Assembly (NCBI RefSeq): GCF_035582795.1
Contig: NC_134370.1
Location: forward strand, 48,347,501 to 48,411,500
Direction: 5' to 3'
DNA: 64,000 bases
Source: Mycteria americana
Taxonomy: Eukaryota > Chordata > Aves > Ciconiiformes > Ciconiidae
How positions within the stretch are numbered: the first letter of the stretch is position 1; every line of letters starts with the position of its first letter. The notes under the pieces were generated by a model. That model was given only the letters and a program-made list of their open reading frames with translations, made no database searches and was not told the origin of the DNA. Positions 1 through 13,680 of the stretch are shown one piece after another. The position numbers and the translations under genes were made by a program.

Positions 1-1315
1 TCTCAGGTCAAAACCAAGATGGGGCTATGTAAGCAGCATTCTCAAAGGAATCCAAAGTGTGATGTTCATTAAACAGCAAACATATGAATGACATGAAACC
101 TCCCCTTGCAGTTCAGGCACCTATTGACTTGGGATACAGTCAAGCAAGTGCCCTAACTAGTACTAATAATGAGCAATCTCAAGCTGCTGAACAACACATC
201 TCACCCTAACTGCATTCTCAGACCACGAGTGAGACATAATCCAAGAAGCAATAGTGAACTATACAAATTGCAGCATTCAGAAAATAGAATGATCCATCTC
301 TGGCAGTAATCTGAAGTCTCAGCCATACTATCTTCTAATCATATAGGCAGATTGGCAACCAAGACACAAGCTCAAAACTGAGGTTTCATTTCCAGAGTCT
401 ATATAGATATGCATGTATATGTGTACATTTATATAAATGTATACGTATGTATACAGGCAATGAACAAATACACATCAGTGGCAGGGCTTCTTATCCAATA
501 TATGCCCAATCTAAATAGTGCACTTTTAAAAAAACCTTCACCTATATAGTCATACAGCACATCCACTGCTATTCAGATAGACAGACATGTGCAACAAAGC
601 TGCATACAGCCTCCATGTACCCACTCCTTAGATCTAGAATACCAGGAATTTGCTTATTTTTGGAATCTGTGATAAGGATTTAGTCTTTCTACAGACTCTA
701 CAGCTATCATAAAAAATTACTCCTTGCAGCTACAGAAAGAAACCTGCTAAAGTGAAACCAGGGATTTCACAACACAGAAGAAGTCTACCTGCTCCTTCCC
801 CCAGCCCATGTAGATATAACTTGTGGCATAAGACAAGCGATGCTGAGTAACACGGACTAGAAATATGCTGGGAGTCAGTAGAAAATGAATAGGTTTGTTC
901 CTTGACTGTCAATGGCATCTCAAAATCTTTAACTGTCCCACCGTGTTGTTCCAAAAGAAAGCAAGTTAATGTTATTAAGGAATATATTTCCTTTCACCTG
1001 ATCATCTTATTGTCTCTTCTCCTTCCATCACACTTCTCTACCACCTACTACGTGTGTGCAAGGATACCCTCACAGCCTCGCTCAGCTTCAGACAGACTTC
1101 TGCACAATACTGAAGCTACAGCTTCAGTATCTTTTCAGAAAGAATTTCTACTTTAGCATTACCACTTCAAGTGTTTTAAACTAGGCCTTAGAAACCAAGA
1201 GATCTATTTTAAAATAATGACTGCCTAACAATTCACTTGATGTTCTTCTACATCTACAAATGTTATCTTCCACCACCACCCCCCAAAATAAATAACAATG
1301 TGAATCTGTGATGTT
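1..1315. other. Intergenic AT-rich sequence, no gene seen
   Basis: I see no convincing exon here; the short open frames have no recognisable family signature. Around 410-460 there is a TA/TG-rich patch with a perfect 18-bp palindrome at 424-441 (TACATTTATATAAATGTA), which looks like ordinary simple sequence. The stretch ends at the 3' terminus of the CR1 element on the minus strand. Confidence 0.6.
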
Positions 1316-3050
1316 ACAGAATCACAGAATTGTATAGGTTGGAAAAGACCTTTAAGATCATCGCATCCAACCGTAACCCTAACACTACCAAGACCACCAC
1401 TACACCATGTCCCTAAGCACCTCATCCAAACATCTTTTAAATACCTCCAGGGATGGCGACTCAACCACTTCCCCGGGCAGCCTGTTCCAATGCTTGATAA
1501 CCCTTTCAGTGAAGTAAAACTTCCTAATATCCAGTCTAAACCTCCCCTGGCGCAACTTGAGGCCATTTCCTCTCATCCTATCACTTGTTACCTGGGAGAA
1601 GAGACTGACCCCCACCTCTCTACAACCTCCTTTCAGGTAGTTGTAGAGAGCAATAAGGTCTCCCCTCAGCCTCCTTTTCTCCAGGCTAAACAACCCCAGG
1701 TCCCTCAGCCGCTCCTCATAAGACTTATGCTCTAGACCCTTCACCAGCTTCGTTGCCCTTCTTTGGACACGCTCCAGCACCTCAATGTCTCTCTTGTAGT
1801 GAGGGGCCCAAAACTGAACACAGTATTCGAGGTGCGGCCTCACTAGCGCCGAGTACAGGGGCACGATCACTTCCCTAGTCCTGCCGGCCATGCTATTTTT
1901 GATACAAGCCAGGATGCCATTGGCTTTCTTGGCCACCTGGGCACACTGCTGGCTCATATTCAGGCGGCTGTCAACCAGCACCCCCAGGTCCTTCTCTGCC
2001 AGGCAGCTTTCCAGCCACTCTTCCCCAAGCCTGTAGTGTTGCATGGAGTTATTGGGACCCAAGTGCAGGACCTTGCACTTAGCCTTGTTGAACCCCATAC
2101 AATTGACCTTGGCCCATCGATCCAGCCTGTGCAGGTCCCTCTGTAGAACCTTCCTACCCTCAAGCAGATCAACACTGCTGCACAACTTGGTGTCGTCTGC
2201 AAACTTACTGAGGGTGCACTCGATCCCTTCATCCAAATCATTGGTAAAGATATTAAACAGAACTGGCCCCAACACAGAGCCCTGGGGAACACCGCTTGTG
2301 ACCAGCTGCCAACTGGAGTAAACTCCATTCACCACCGCTCTTTGGGCCCGGCCATCCAGCCAGTTCTTTACCCAGCGAAGAGTACACCCGTCCCAGCCAC
2401 AAGCCGCCAGTTTCTCCAGAAGAATGCTGTGGGAAACCGTGTCAAAGGCTTTACTGAAGTCTAGACAGACAACATCCACAGCCTTTCCCTCATCCACTAG
2501 GCGGGTCACCTTGTCGTAGAAGGAGATCAGGTTGGTCAAGCAGGACCTGCCTTTCCTGAACCCATGCTGGCTGGGCTTGATCCCTTGGTTATCCTCTACA
2601 TGCCATGTGATAACACTCAGGATGATCTGCTCCATCAGCTTCCCCAGTACCGAGCTCAGGCTGACAGGCCTGTAGTTCCCTGGGTCCTCCTTCCGGCCCT
2701 TCTTGTAGATGGGTGTCACATTAGCTAATCTCCAGTCAGCAGGGACCTCCCCAGTTAGCCAGGACTGCTGGTAAATGATGGAAAGGGGCTTGGTGAGCAC
2801 ATCTGCCAGTTCCTTCAGTACTCTTGGGTGGATCTCATCAGGCCCCATAGACTTGTGAGTGTCTAAGTGGTGCAGCAGGTCACTAACCATTTTCCCCTGG
2901 ATTATGGGGGCTCCATTGTGGTTCCTGTCCCTATCTTCCGACTCAGGGGGCTGGGTATCCAGAGAACAATTGGCCCTATGTTTGCCTTGTACTCTTAATT
3001 TGGAAGCTGCTGCGTTTGAGAAGTACCAAATATTTTGAGACTCAAAAGAA
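1316..3050 (-). mobile_element. CR1-type non-LTR retrotransposon, 5'-truncated
   Basis: This is a LINE of the CR1 clade, the dominant retrotransposon of birds. Read on the minus strand, it contains the second half of ORF2 (a frame open from about 3,070 to the stop at 1,400), a short 3' UTR, and the typical CR1 3' end with two ATTCTGTG-like units (plus-strand CACAGAAT at 1,316-1,330). The endonuclease and the N-terminal ORF2 part are missing, as in most CR1 copies, which are 5'-truncated on insertion. The 5' edge is uncertain by about 60 bp: coding similarity is clear up to about 2,990 and plausible to 3,050, and an in-frame TAG lies at 3,071-3,073. I saw no target-site duplication, which is usual for CR1. 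Confidence 0.93.
1400..2890 (-). CDS. CR1 ORF2 reverse transcriptase domain (partial ORF2)
   Basis: A 496-residue frame encodes the reverse-transcriptase part and C-terminus of CR1 ORF2, the enzyme that copies the element's RNA at the nicked target. Visible motifs are [12 protein letters not shown] (about residues 143-154, RT motif A with its aspartate), [14 protein letters not shown] (about 199-212, motif B) and KFADDTKL (about 229-236, the FADD catalytic box of motif C). The C-terminal region ends in EVLRDMV. The first ATG (2,890) is unlikely to be a real start: the same frame stays open for 60 more codons upstream to 3,070, and a full ORF2 would carry an endonuclease before it. There are no frameshifts or stops, so this copy is fairly young, but without its 5' half it cannot move by itself. 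Confidence 0.9.
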   Translation of the reverse strand: MVSDLLHHLDTHKSMGPDEIHPRVLKELADVLTKPLSIIYQQSWLTGEVPADWRLANVTPIYKKGRKEDPGNYRPVSLSSVLGKLMEQIILSVITWHVEDNQGIKPSQHGFRKGRSCLTNLISFYDKVTRLVDEGKAVDVVCLDFSKAFDTVSHSILLEKLAACGWDGCTLRWVKNWLDGRAQRAVVNGVYSSWQLVTSGVPQGSVLGPVLFNIFTNDLDEGIECTLSKFADDTKLCSSVDLLEGRKVLQRDLHRLDRWAKVNCMGFNKAKCKVLHLGPNNSMQHYRLGEEWLESCLAEKDLGVLVDSRLNMSQQCAQVAKKANGILACIKNSMAGRTREVIVPLYSALVRPHLEYCVQFWAPHYKRDIEVLERVQRRATKLVKGLEHKSYEERLRDLGLFSLEKRRLRGDLIALYNYLKGGCREVGVSLFSQVTSDRMRGNGLKLRQGRFRLDIRKFYFTERVIKHWNRLPGEVVESPSLEVFKRCLDEVLRDMV

Positions 3051-6000
3051 AAACAACTAATAAGATCTAACTATATTGTTGAAGAAACTGTATTTTAAAC
3101 TGCCGCAGCTGACAAGCTCAGTCAGAGCACCAAACTTAAAATATATCAGATTTCTACCAGTGGGCTGTTCACTTACATGGGAAAAATGATCCAACCATCC
3201 TTTCCAGATGGCAAAGGCAATTTGAATTCCTTATGCCACCACAGAAGGTAGAACAATGAATTTTTAAAAATCTGATTTAATATAAGAAACTCTACCGTAA
3301 CTCCACTGATGACACTGGGATGAATTCCTGTGTATTTATTTACTCAGTGAGACTGAGAGCAGAGTTGAAGCCCATATATTCAGACCAAAAGTCGACCATG
3401 CTTTGGACAAGATTTACTGCAAATAAGCAGCCATTCAGTCACCAATGCCTTTCTCTTGAATGCAGGTTAACTGCTTAAGTGAGAACTTGCCTTGCAGACA
3501 TCAAGAAGCAAATATTTGAGGGTTAAATTCTTGTATTTCAAAGAAGTTGTACCAGCGAGAAATGCTTATTTTCGTATCCAAGTAGATGAAAAAATATCAG
3601 ACTAGCATTTATGCTTGGCATTACAAATGTGCTTAAGTATCATTGAAGCCAATGCTTAAAGCTATACATTCCAAAATCATTCTATCAGTCACTATGCTTC
3701 TGAGAACGTACAGGTTCTTTAGGCCTGGGTCATCTTACACACCCACAGGGCAAAACACAAATGGGTGCAAACACTGCTAAGAGCAGGAAAAGAACCCTAA
3801 CCAATTCCAAATCCACAATGACAATACAAATAGCAAAAGCACTGATTAATTAAGCTGTAAAGTTTCCACCTCCAGACCTCAGGAGCAGAAGGAATGATAT
3901 AACCAATTGCTATACAAAAGCAGAACTAAACAGATCAGGCAACTACCGGGAATCCCATGAAATTCTAAAATAAGTACAATGCTGAAAATAACACTTAATT
4001 TTACTAATTTTTTAAATACTTAAGGACTAAACCCACTGCTTGTCAAGGTCTGCTTACAGCCCCAATTATACTGTTTTGTGTTCCTGCTATGCCTTATAAC
4101 TGTGCAGTGCTATGTGACCAATACACGTTTGCTCATTTATTTATTCTTTGCAACAAAGACTGAAATTTACTTAGAATTTTTATCTTACTTGGAAAAAATT
4201 TTACTTGGTCAGTAAGATCTGTCCAAGTAAAAGGACAATTCTCGCATTTCACACTAACAACAACATAAATAACAACATCATTTAGTTGATTTATATATTT
4301 ACGGGGTTTAATATAGTAGTTGCTACTGAAGAATTTGTGACATGTAGCCTGTATCTAGCACTTATGTATATGAAATATTAGCTAGTACTTAAAGTTCAAA
4401 ACCCCCACAGCCTAATTCTTGACTTCTGGAAGACAGAAAACATTCTGGACTGGTTCCTTTCCCATGGCTCTATGCACTGAGTTTTTGAACTCATATTAAC
4501 AGTGAGATTCCCAACATCATTATTCTACTAACCATGAGACTCCTAATAGCATCCAGTATGTTAATGGATGATCTCCTAAGGGGCTTGATGCTCCTAGAAA
4601 GCTGTGGCAGGGACTCAGAGAGTTAATCAATAAATTCCAAAACCTACCATATGCCTAACACATCTTCTGGCAAGAAAAATGTACAAAATGTCTTGATTCT
4701 TCACAGAGTCCTCTTTATATTCTACTTAGAAGGTGTCCAATATATGAATGAGATGGCAAAAATAATAATTTTTTTTTTCTTATTTGTTTTGAGACTTTGT
4801 GCTCTGTCAAGCACTCTTTTGTATTATGACCGTGATAAGCAGTAAACTCTTCCAAGGGAATCTACACAACCAGACAGTAAAGAGGGCCCCTGCAATCACA
4901 CCAAACCTGTTAACTGCTGTAATACTTTCTGCTGATGTATCTAGTCCTCTTGTGGCACCAGAAAAATATCAAATGGTATTCACAGCTATCTATACCTTCC
5001 AGAAGAACACACTGCTCCGTCCACCAAAATGTACGGGCCAGAAACAGTCATAAAAAAAGAGAAGCCTTTTTGAGTCATGGGCAGAGCTTTTCAACAGTTG
5101 CTGAAGGAGGATTTTAGAACTTCATCGAGAGGTAACAGTTACCTCTCTGTGGCTTTTAATAGCTGCAAGTCTTTCCACTGACTTTAGTGAGCTTAATGGA
5201 GCAACAGAAAGGCGACTGCTGTCTAAGGGGAGCTTACCTTAGTCAGTGCAGCACTCCAGCAGTTTTAATGCACACTTAAATCTTAGTGAATTCAATGGGA
5301 ATTCTACACATCTATACTACATCCATTACCTTGCACCAAAATATCTTTCAACAGTGCTTAGAGCACCGTAAGTGATATCTGTCACTTACTTGTTCTTACA
5401 TCCTCTCAGTAGGGGGAAAAGTATATGCAGGTCAGTTGTTACCCACCCACACGTGCACAGATTTGTTGTCAAATGTCAAGATGATGCGCACCTTGCATTT
5501 GAAGCAAAAAGTGATCAGATTTGTCAAGGTCCTTAGTTTCTTTCTAGAGGATAATAGTGATGAATGCATCACTCAGATGTATGATTTGTTTGACCAAACA
5601 TGGATGTCTGCACTGTAGATCTAAGTCATTTACTCATCTCTCTTCATAATCAATGGAGGCATAATTCCTCACTCGAAATGTGTATATCTGTATCTGTAAT
5701 GGGCTGGACACTCTGGTAGTGTCTCCTTCTCTCCAGTGGCTATAAAGTGAGCTATGTTGTGACCAGCCTTGATGTGAACATCTGACATGCAAAAATTTTA
5801 CACTAGGGGAAAGAAATCCTACCCTTGCTGCCAGGAAAGCTTCCTCCAGTCTCCTGATTCACTAAATTGTCAAGTGTAGGCATGTGTCTTCAAACAGCAG
5901 AGGCTACAAGCACTGAGGAAGACATCTCTCTACCTGACAGCATCATGGCTGCCTCATTCAGCTTTAACTGCTGCCACCTATTCTTCCCTTATGGGCTGAC

Positions 6001-8369
6001 CTCATCCCAGATGGTACTGAAGTTGTGTCTGGAGAAGGATGGACTGAGACAGTGACCTGTTAAGCCACTTAAAATGTGGAATGTGATTATATACTGCCTT
6101 GAGTGGGAGCCAGAGTCTCTGGACACATAGGAGCATGAACCAAAATCCCAGAGTTTTAGAGACTGATGGATGGTTGCTATTGAAAACACAGACACAGAGA
6201 CTGAGGACACACAGGGAGGCTGCAGAGCTAACCTTTTTCTTCAATAAAATGAGTCTTCTCCATACTGTTTTGTAGAACATTGTTATGTTTTGTGTACATA
6301 ATACTACAAAATGCACAAGTTTGTAGATGCTTCTCTGTAACTTTTAATTGTGCACACCCTGAGCTGGTTTTATGTGACCTTGGTGTGGGGTTTCAGAATA
6401 CAATAGGAGTATGTTTGACATCTCTGTAATGGTTTTCTGCTGGGAATGGATTTGGCCATTCACAAGGAAATCCTATTCAATAACCTTCTTGTGTCAACAC
6501 AGTCAGAATTAATCACGTCCTCTGTTACACAGGGGAGAAGTTTCCATATCCCACAGGAGTATGCTGCAGCCTCGGTAGATGTCATCTCCCTGAGTTACTG
6601 ATTGTTTTGACAAGTAGGGTCAAAGGGTGTACCACAATTACCCTAGATTTCCAAACAGCTACAGTGTTTGGTAAGTTGAGGTATAGTAGCAGCGTCTGAC
6701 TGACTGGAACCATTTGCTGTATTATCTGGAAACAGACATTCTAGTGGGAATGAAACAATATATAGTTGGTAGATTCCTGACTTTTCCTACAGTCACAATA
6801 AGCAATGCATTGGAGCTGGATTCCTTTGTAATTAACAGGGATCAAATAAAATAGCTTAGCATTACTTAGGAAGCAGCTTTAATCTATCAAGTCACACTGC
6901 TCTCCATCCCCTTGTTGTAGGAATGTGTCACAACTGTGAATTCATTTTAGCATTACTTCTCTCTTCAGAACCATAAAGCAGAGTAGTATCATTCCCATTT
7001 TCTAACTAGAGGACAGAGGTACGGCACAGACTGAGGAATATGCATAACCTTTTCAGTGCAAAGAATGCTTGGGGACAAACCAGAAAATGACCCTCAGTTT
7101 TGTACATCTCTGTGTTCTAAGATCCTCATTCATTCATTTTCACAGCTACATGAACAACATCTGGCCATAGAGATCCGAACAGGAAAAACCAAAGACTATC
7201 ACTCTGCTTTGCCTGGCAACCAGTATCAACAAGCAGATTTTATCATCTTCTCTCTTGCCCTCATATCAATAACACCAGAGAAATTATTACCCTGTAGTTT
7301 TCCTCCACAACATAAGAACAGTTCTGTAGTTCAGCAGAAATGAAGTGTCTCACGCTACCTATTTTCTAGATATGATTAGATATCTGGGGCATATACATTA
7401 GTTCAACAAAAAGTCTGAGACCAAATAGACCAGTACTCTATTGACTTATTCACCTTGGTACTGCTGCAGACATATATTACGAAGAACACTGCTACAGTCA
7501 GTTCAAATTGCTGGATAATACACTGGTCTGTAAGCCTTCTGAACACAAAACTAAGTGGAAATAATTTCAAACTCAGTGAATGCATGTTTTTAGAGGCAGG
7601 ATATAGATTACTGAGATTTTGACAGTATTTCAGAGCAAGGAAAGACTGCTGCAGATTGACTGAGTAGAATCAAAGTAATCCCCTGTTCACAATTTAACAA
7701 AAACTAGCACCTAATCTGCATCCATTTGTACAACTGATGCACAAACCCAGCAAATGTAGGTGTTACTGCTTTTCTGGGAATGCACAGGTTTTCCATTTGG
7801 CAAAGCTTCACCATGTGGCTTCTTGCAGAGCTAGAATTAGACTTCCCTATTCTTAAAACACAACAGGAACAAACAGGAAATCAGATTTCCAAGCAAATCT
7901 GTCTTGGTAGAGTTGTTGTCAAAGTTGATCCGAGAAAAAGGGACCAGAACTAATAGCTCTGGATCCAACATTTAACAGTGATAACAAATGCGCATCTGCA
8001 CACACACACAAAGACACAAAGAAACACATTCAAACTTAACTTCCTGAGGATCCACATACATGCAAAGTCTTTGCTGATTCCTTTTGTGAATGAAACAAAG
8101 ATTGGCAAAGTGATAAATAACGATTTATCTGTCAGCATAACACAGAGAGCACTTTGGTAAACTGAGATGATTTAACAAAGTGTTTTAATACAGCAATATG
8201 CAAGGTCTACATGTAGAAACAAAATATGGAAGTATCTACAGATTAGGGGATTGTACCCTGACAAAGCAGTGGCCCTGAAAAGGACTGCCTGCATGAGCTC
8301 TCAGGGCTTTTGTGACCATGGACTATAGGCAGCTGAGTAGTGAGGAAGAAGTGTAAAGATCTGGGAAAA

Positions 8370-8760
8370 AACACCTTAAAGTAAGAGAAGAGTTCAATAT
8401 GTTTAATCCGCCATAAAAGGGGATCAAGAGGTGATACACTTATTTATAAAAAGGCGTTACGCTAACAACTAAAGAACTTTGTAAGCAAGCACAGAAACAC
8501 ATAAAGATAACAAATGTCTGAAAGTAAGTCAGAGATAAATAGAGAGTACATTTTAAAAGCAATTAGAACAAACTACCAAAGAAGATGGTGAATTTTCAGT
8601 CATTTAATAACTTTGTATCAGGACTGGATGCTCTCCTGGAACCTTTGCCTTAGCCAGACATGACCTCTCACCCTTCAGTGAGGAACAGAAGGATGAAATG
8701 GTCCCTCTGCTTTTCCCTTTGGTGAATCTAGGACAGTTGCAGAATGTGTATTATCTTTAT
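8370..8760 (+). mobile_element. Possible ancient CR1/L3-like 3' fragment
   Basis: The plus strand resembles, in a very diverged way, the coding end and 3' UTR of old amniote CR1-like LINEs: a GGGGATCAAGAGGTGAT segment near 8,418, then AATTAGAACAAACTACCAAAG near 8,560 (the 'HWNRLP'-like region), then a stretch ending in AAATGGTCCCTCTGC (8,695-8,709). The order and spacing fit one decayed copy. The match is from memory of the family pattern, not from an alignment, and all frames are broken. Confidence 0.35.
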
Positions 8761-11700
8761 GGGGGAAGCACTATAGGCCAACACCCACTCTTTTCTGAAC
8801 TAGCACATGTACATACAGGCAGAAGTCTATCACCATGTATAAAATAGCAACTGCAATAAGTCATCAATATGACCTGATCAGTCAAGTACGTGCAGGTAGC
8901 AGACACATGTACAAAATGTTGTGCAGTTTATGATACATTAATTTCCAATCAAGTTCATGTGAACTGTGTGAACATGCTGAAGAAATAATTTCATAATTAA
9001 ATACATTCATAATGGCTCTGGGTACTACTTTTGTTAAATTCTGTAAAAAAATAACAATATAACAATGTTAGCCAAAACTGCATACCTGCTATATACAGAT
9101 TAGGCTTTAGGTACCTAACTTAAGCAGTGTACTTGAGGCTACAGTCACTTGTGTCTGCCTCCCATATCAACTGGTAACTGACAGCAGGAACTCTTCCCAG
9201 ACAGATAAAGTATTGGTCCTTCCTCCTTTTGCTCTCTTTGAATAACTGACTTGTTAAGACTGCTCAGGTCTGGCTGTTGAAAGCAAGTCCTATGCTAGCT
9301 AAACTTCTGTGCTTGTTTTCCTGCTTGGAAAAAGCAAACTGGCTCTCACTAGGGCCCCTGCTTCCAGTGCTGTTAACAATCCACAACTTGCATGGTTCCA
9401 GAGGTATTACTGCCCAGTGTGCCATGCATTTAGCTAACAATATGTCAATTCAAATTACAACTGCTCCGAGGAAAGAGCCTAAAAATAGAGGCCTTCCAGG
9501 TGGCTCAGCAGACGGATCCATTTGCCATACATCGTAGAACAAGTTAGCCTTTGCAGGCTGTGCTTTTACAGTAAAAATATCCCCTTAAATTATGGCAGGA
9601 GTCAGCACTGGTCTTAGACCAGAGGAGGACTAAACAAGTACCTAACTACGTCTTAGGTGACTGGCTGCGAGCAAACACTGAAGCTTCAGTGTTGTATGCT
9701 CACAATTGGATATAGGTAATGGGCAGACAAGCAAACAGGTTACTATGCAGGAATCCAGAGGAGTGTAGTTGGCAACTCTTTAAAAAGACACCCCTTATCC
9801 CCTGGTCACAATTTCAGATTCAGTCAGGACATGGCATTGGTTGCAGGTTTCTGCATTTTAATGAATGCACAGTGGCTGTGTTCCTGTGGCATCTCATGGC
9901 AAGGCCTCATGAAGGAATGAATGCCTCCTCCCACCTGCCCTTTTGCAGATAGTTGTAATGGAGTCCATGGCTGCCAGACTAAACAAGAGAGGTGAATTTA
10001 GAACCAGACTACAGCTCCAGACAATTGGGAGTCTTTTGTTCATTCCAGTGTATTAATTCCCTGCAGAGTGGGGTTGAGCACATGTATGGCTGAGAGAGAT
10101 TTATGTTGCTATACCTTCATTTGTATCTGCTCTGCAGGATAAACACGGCCCATCAGTTTACTCTGCTGTTAGGCCTGTTACATTCTTTACCATCTGTTTT
10201 GTTTTTTTTTAAATACGGCAGGTAAGCATGGACTTGGTTAGGCAATAGCAATGTCTGTCACACATTATACATACACGCACCTAGACACCCTTCACAACAT
10301 GGAGGAAGATTCCACCACCTTTCTCCATCAGCCAGCACAGCAACAAACCACACAAGGGAAGAAAGCAACCAGCAGGAAGAATTGTTCCTACCCACACCTA
10401 ATTCAAAGGGACTTCAAGACACTGCAGTTTCTTCTTTGAATTTCCTGTAGACTCATGTCTTAGTTTTTTAACCCCAGCACCTGCCACTTGCATGAAACCC
10501 AGCAGGAATATTTTTCACTGGCCACAGTAATGACTGGCAGGGAAACTGCTCCATCTATCCTACTCTGTATGTCATAAGCCAGGGCTTCCCTAAACTCACA
10601 GCAAGAAGCACACTTGACTTTATTTAAGAACTTCAACATAATCTTCAAATACTTCCATGTTCAACCTCTGATAAGGAATGAAACAACTCTAACTGCTGGG
10701 ATAGGTCTGAGAATATTAAGCCCAAAGAAGGAAATATGGTGTGCAATATCAAAGGAGGTACATGCCATTGCCGGAGTGTTAAGAATAAGATACTTCTTTA
10801 CTTGTATCTGGAAAAGCAGTCACAGTGTTAATACCACCTACTGAGGGCAAGGAGCAGTACTGAGAGGGACAGCACGAAATGTGCAACTTGATAGAAAGTG
10901 AATAGCCAGTGACAGTAACAGGCCTACTCAGGCCCACGCTCTTTCTACTTCAAGAGTTTGTATACAAAGCGTTATGATCACCAGCTAATGCCTTGCCTGC
11001 TCCTCACAGAGTGGTGAAGAGGTAGAGGCACTACTGTTTTTACAAGGTGATTTTTTAAAAAGGATTTCTCTTCCTAATTGAGTTGATTAAATTGAAATGG
11101 TACAGCATCATTTAGTGGCTTTAAAACAAGATCAAATCACTGTTTCTGAGATAAATGCTCTAGTTCATCTACAAGCTGCAATAAGAAGCACTGGGTTAAA
11201 TTCTACAGCTTATGGTATACAAGTCAGGCTACGTGTTCCCAACGGAGTCTCTGATTCTCAGGAAACTGCACCCTGAACTGTACTGTAGCATTCCTTAGTG
11301 CAGTGCACAGGTATGTTATTATAGACTCCTCTACTGCTTTCCTCCCTATATCTGACTGTCATCCAGCTGTATACTAAGCAATGTGACCACATGAAGTTTG
11401 TTCTTTTCCCTCCTTTTTTCTTGAGGTCTGAATTCTGTGGTGTCTGAACAAAAGAACTGACCAAGAACAGCTTCTTAGTATAGTGAGAAGATTTCAACTA
11501 AATGGTTCATCTGATAGCATCCACAAAATATTTCAATACAATTGTAAAAATAAATTGTGTCCTTTCACTGTGCAAAAAGAAGAAGAAAAATTAATATTGA
11601 ACAGCCACAGACCCAACCAGACATAGCTCCTGTCTGTCTCTGAGCCAAATTTATAATTACTTTTTCTATTTTATCAAGTTTCAAGCAATGCACTTCAGTG

Positions 11701-13647
11701 GAGAAAGTTAGCAAGAACAATTCTGAAGTTAACATGAGTGTAATGAAATTCGTGAACTTTCATATAAGAAAAGTCATCAGCTGGAACTTGAACTCCCTGA
11801 CTTGTTCTCTTTAATCAGCAGTGACTTGCCAGTGTCTTCTGGATCTTCACACTGTTTCAGAGAGCATTTTGAAGCGCCTAGATAGAGAAGTATTTTGCCT
11901 TCTATTTATTTGACTTTAGCTCCTTTTTGGACATTTCTTTCTTGACTGTTCTTCTATACCCTTGTAATCACACTTCAGTAATAATAAGTATCATGATCCC
12001 TCTGGCACATGACCCAGATTAAGCTTTAGAAGCTATAACGTATGCTGAGGTCCTCAGTTCTTAGTGTCGCATCATTAACAGATACTCCCACCTTTCTTGT
12101 AAAAAAAGTTTTATTTCTAGCCCTTATACTTGCAAACTAGAGCTTGGAAAATATTATGCACATGCCATGAGCGTCTAAGCCTACTGCCATCCTAGAACAA
12201 AAGACGCGATGAACTGGCTCATGAACTAATGCTGAGGCTAAAAATTGTCCAACAGTGTCTATAAAATGCAAGCAAGATGGCCTTAATGGAGTAAGGGGGT
12301 AGCTGCTTGCCGGTGCTAATTCCACATGAACTTATGGCAAGGCTGAGTCTTTTCATCTCATTGTTACTTCATAACTAAAGTATCCTGTAGTGCTCATGGA
12401 ATAAGCAAACGCATTATTCTACTCAGGCATTACAAATTGCATAGTTCATCACAATAGTACACCCTTAACTCTCACCTATCAATTCTTGATTATAATTTTT
12501 TCAGATAGATTGTTAGGGAGAAAATATTATTCATTTACATATTTATGAGCAGATTATAGAACTTTAAAAAACTGATCGAAGATATTGTGTCATGAAAAGA
12601 TAACTTTTATGTGTGCTTGAATGGGAGAAAATTCCTGACAGTTTAAGTCCATGAGCTTGCATATGAGGCTGATCAGTTAGCATTATGAATGTAAGGGGCC
12701 ATTATTCTTGTATTCCCTATTACAGCAATATGGAGTTACATTTATATTTCATATTACAGGCAAAGACACCCTGTATTCTGAATCAGGTCAAAGTTGCCTG
12801 TTGTATGCACTCCTTACCCAATTTCTTCTCTGGCTCACAGGTACAGGCTATGGGGGATGGTTACCTAAAGCATTGCTGGTGCGTGATGTGCAACTATCAG
12901 ATTAGCTAGTCCTACGGTGGGATAAGCAGTAAAAACCAGTTAGAACTGCAAAAGAATCTATTCTGATCTGCCAACAGAGAACTGCCATCTATTGTAAACT
13001 TTTTCCCCATCCTACTGTCCATGCTGAACACTGCAAGGAGTGTCTCCCTATGCCTGGCACCACTAGTTGGCCCTCTGATTCTGAAGGTTATTCTCGCAAA
13101 TTTACAACCATTTTAAGTCAAGACAAAAATCTGAGTTTAAAGCGTATGACAATGTGATTCTAATGGTTGTCTCCTGGCATATTTCACATAGCTAAGGATT
13201 TACCCAGTTTTGTCTGTTTGCATTCTGACAACAGGGAGTAATCTGGAAATCCTTCTTCACGGAAATAACAACCCTGTGAAAAAAGTTGTATGAGATGAGC
13301 TAAGTTCAGAGCTAAGTATCTGAAAACTGAGTGGCACTTCATGGTGTATATTAAATACTGACGAGTGGTGCCTGGGCTTAAGTGATTTGGCAAATCTAGA
13401 AAAGGTCACTTAGCAATTAAGTAGCCAACAGAAGTTGTTTCAGGACATGTGTTCTTGCTTCTTGAAGGCTTATTATTAAACCAGGTAAGAGACAGAGGAT
13501 GAACATATGCACGCTGGTGGAATGAATAATGTGTGTACATGTGTGCAAAATTCACAAAATTCTAGTTCCCCAGCTGCTGTATATGATATGCTGAGAGTTT
13601 CATTTAGTTTGGGTTGTCTGAATTTTTTTTAGGAATGAATAAAGGAA

Positions 13648-13680
13648 TTTTATTCATCCCTTTTAAAAGGATGAATAAAA
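13648..13680. repeat. Short AT-rich inverted repeat (hairpin)
   Basis: TTTTATTCATCC, one unpaired C, and TTTT are followed directly by AAAAGGATGAATAAAA, giving 16-bp arms that pair perfectly apart from the single extra C. No gene is close by. It is probably chance or decayed simple sequence. Confidence 0.6.

Noticed and set aside
424-441. Perfect 18-bp AT-rich palindrome
   Set aside because: It lies in TA-rich simple sequence, where such palindromes arise easily; no gene or element around it.
1490-2328. Overlapping open frames on both strands within the CR1 element
   Set aside because: They are shadows of the reverse-transcriptase frame, which alone shows family motifs.
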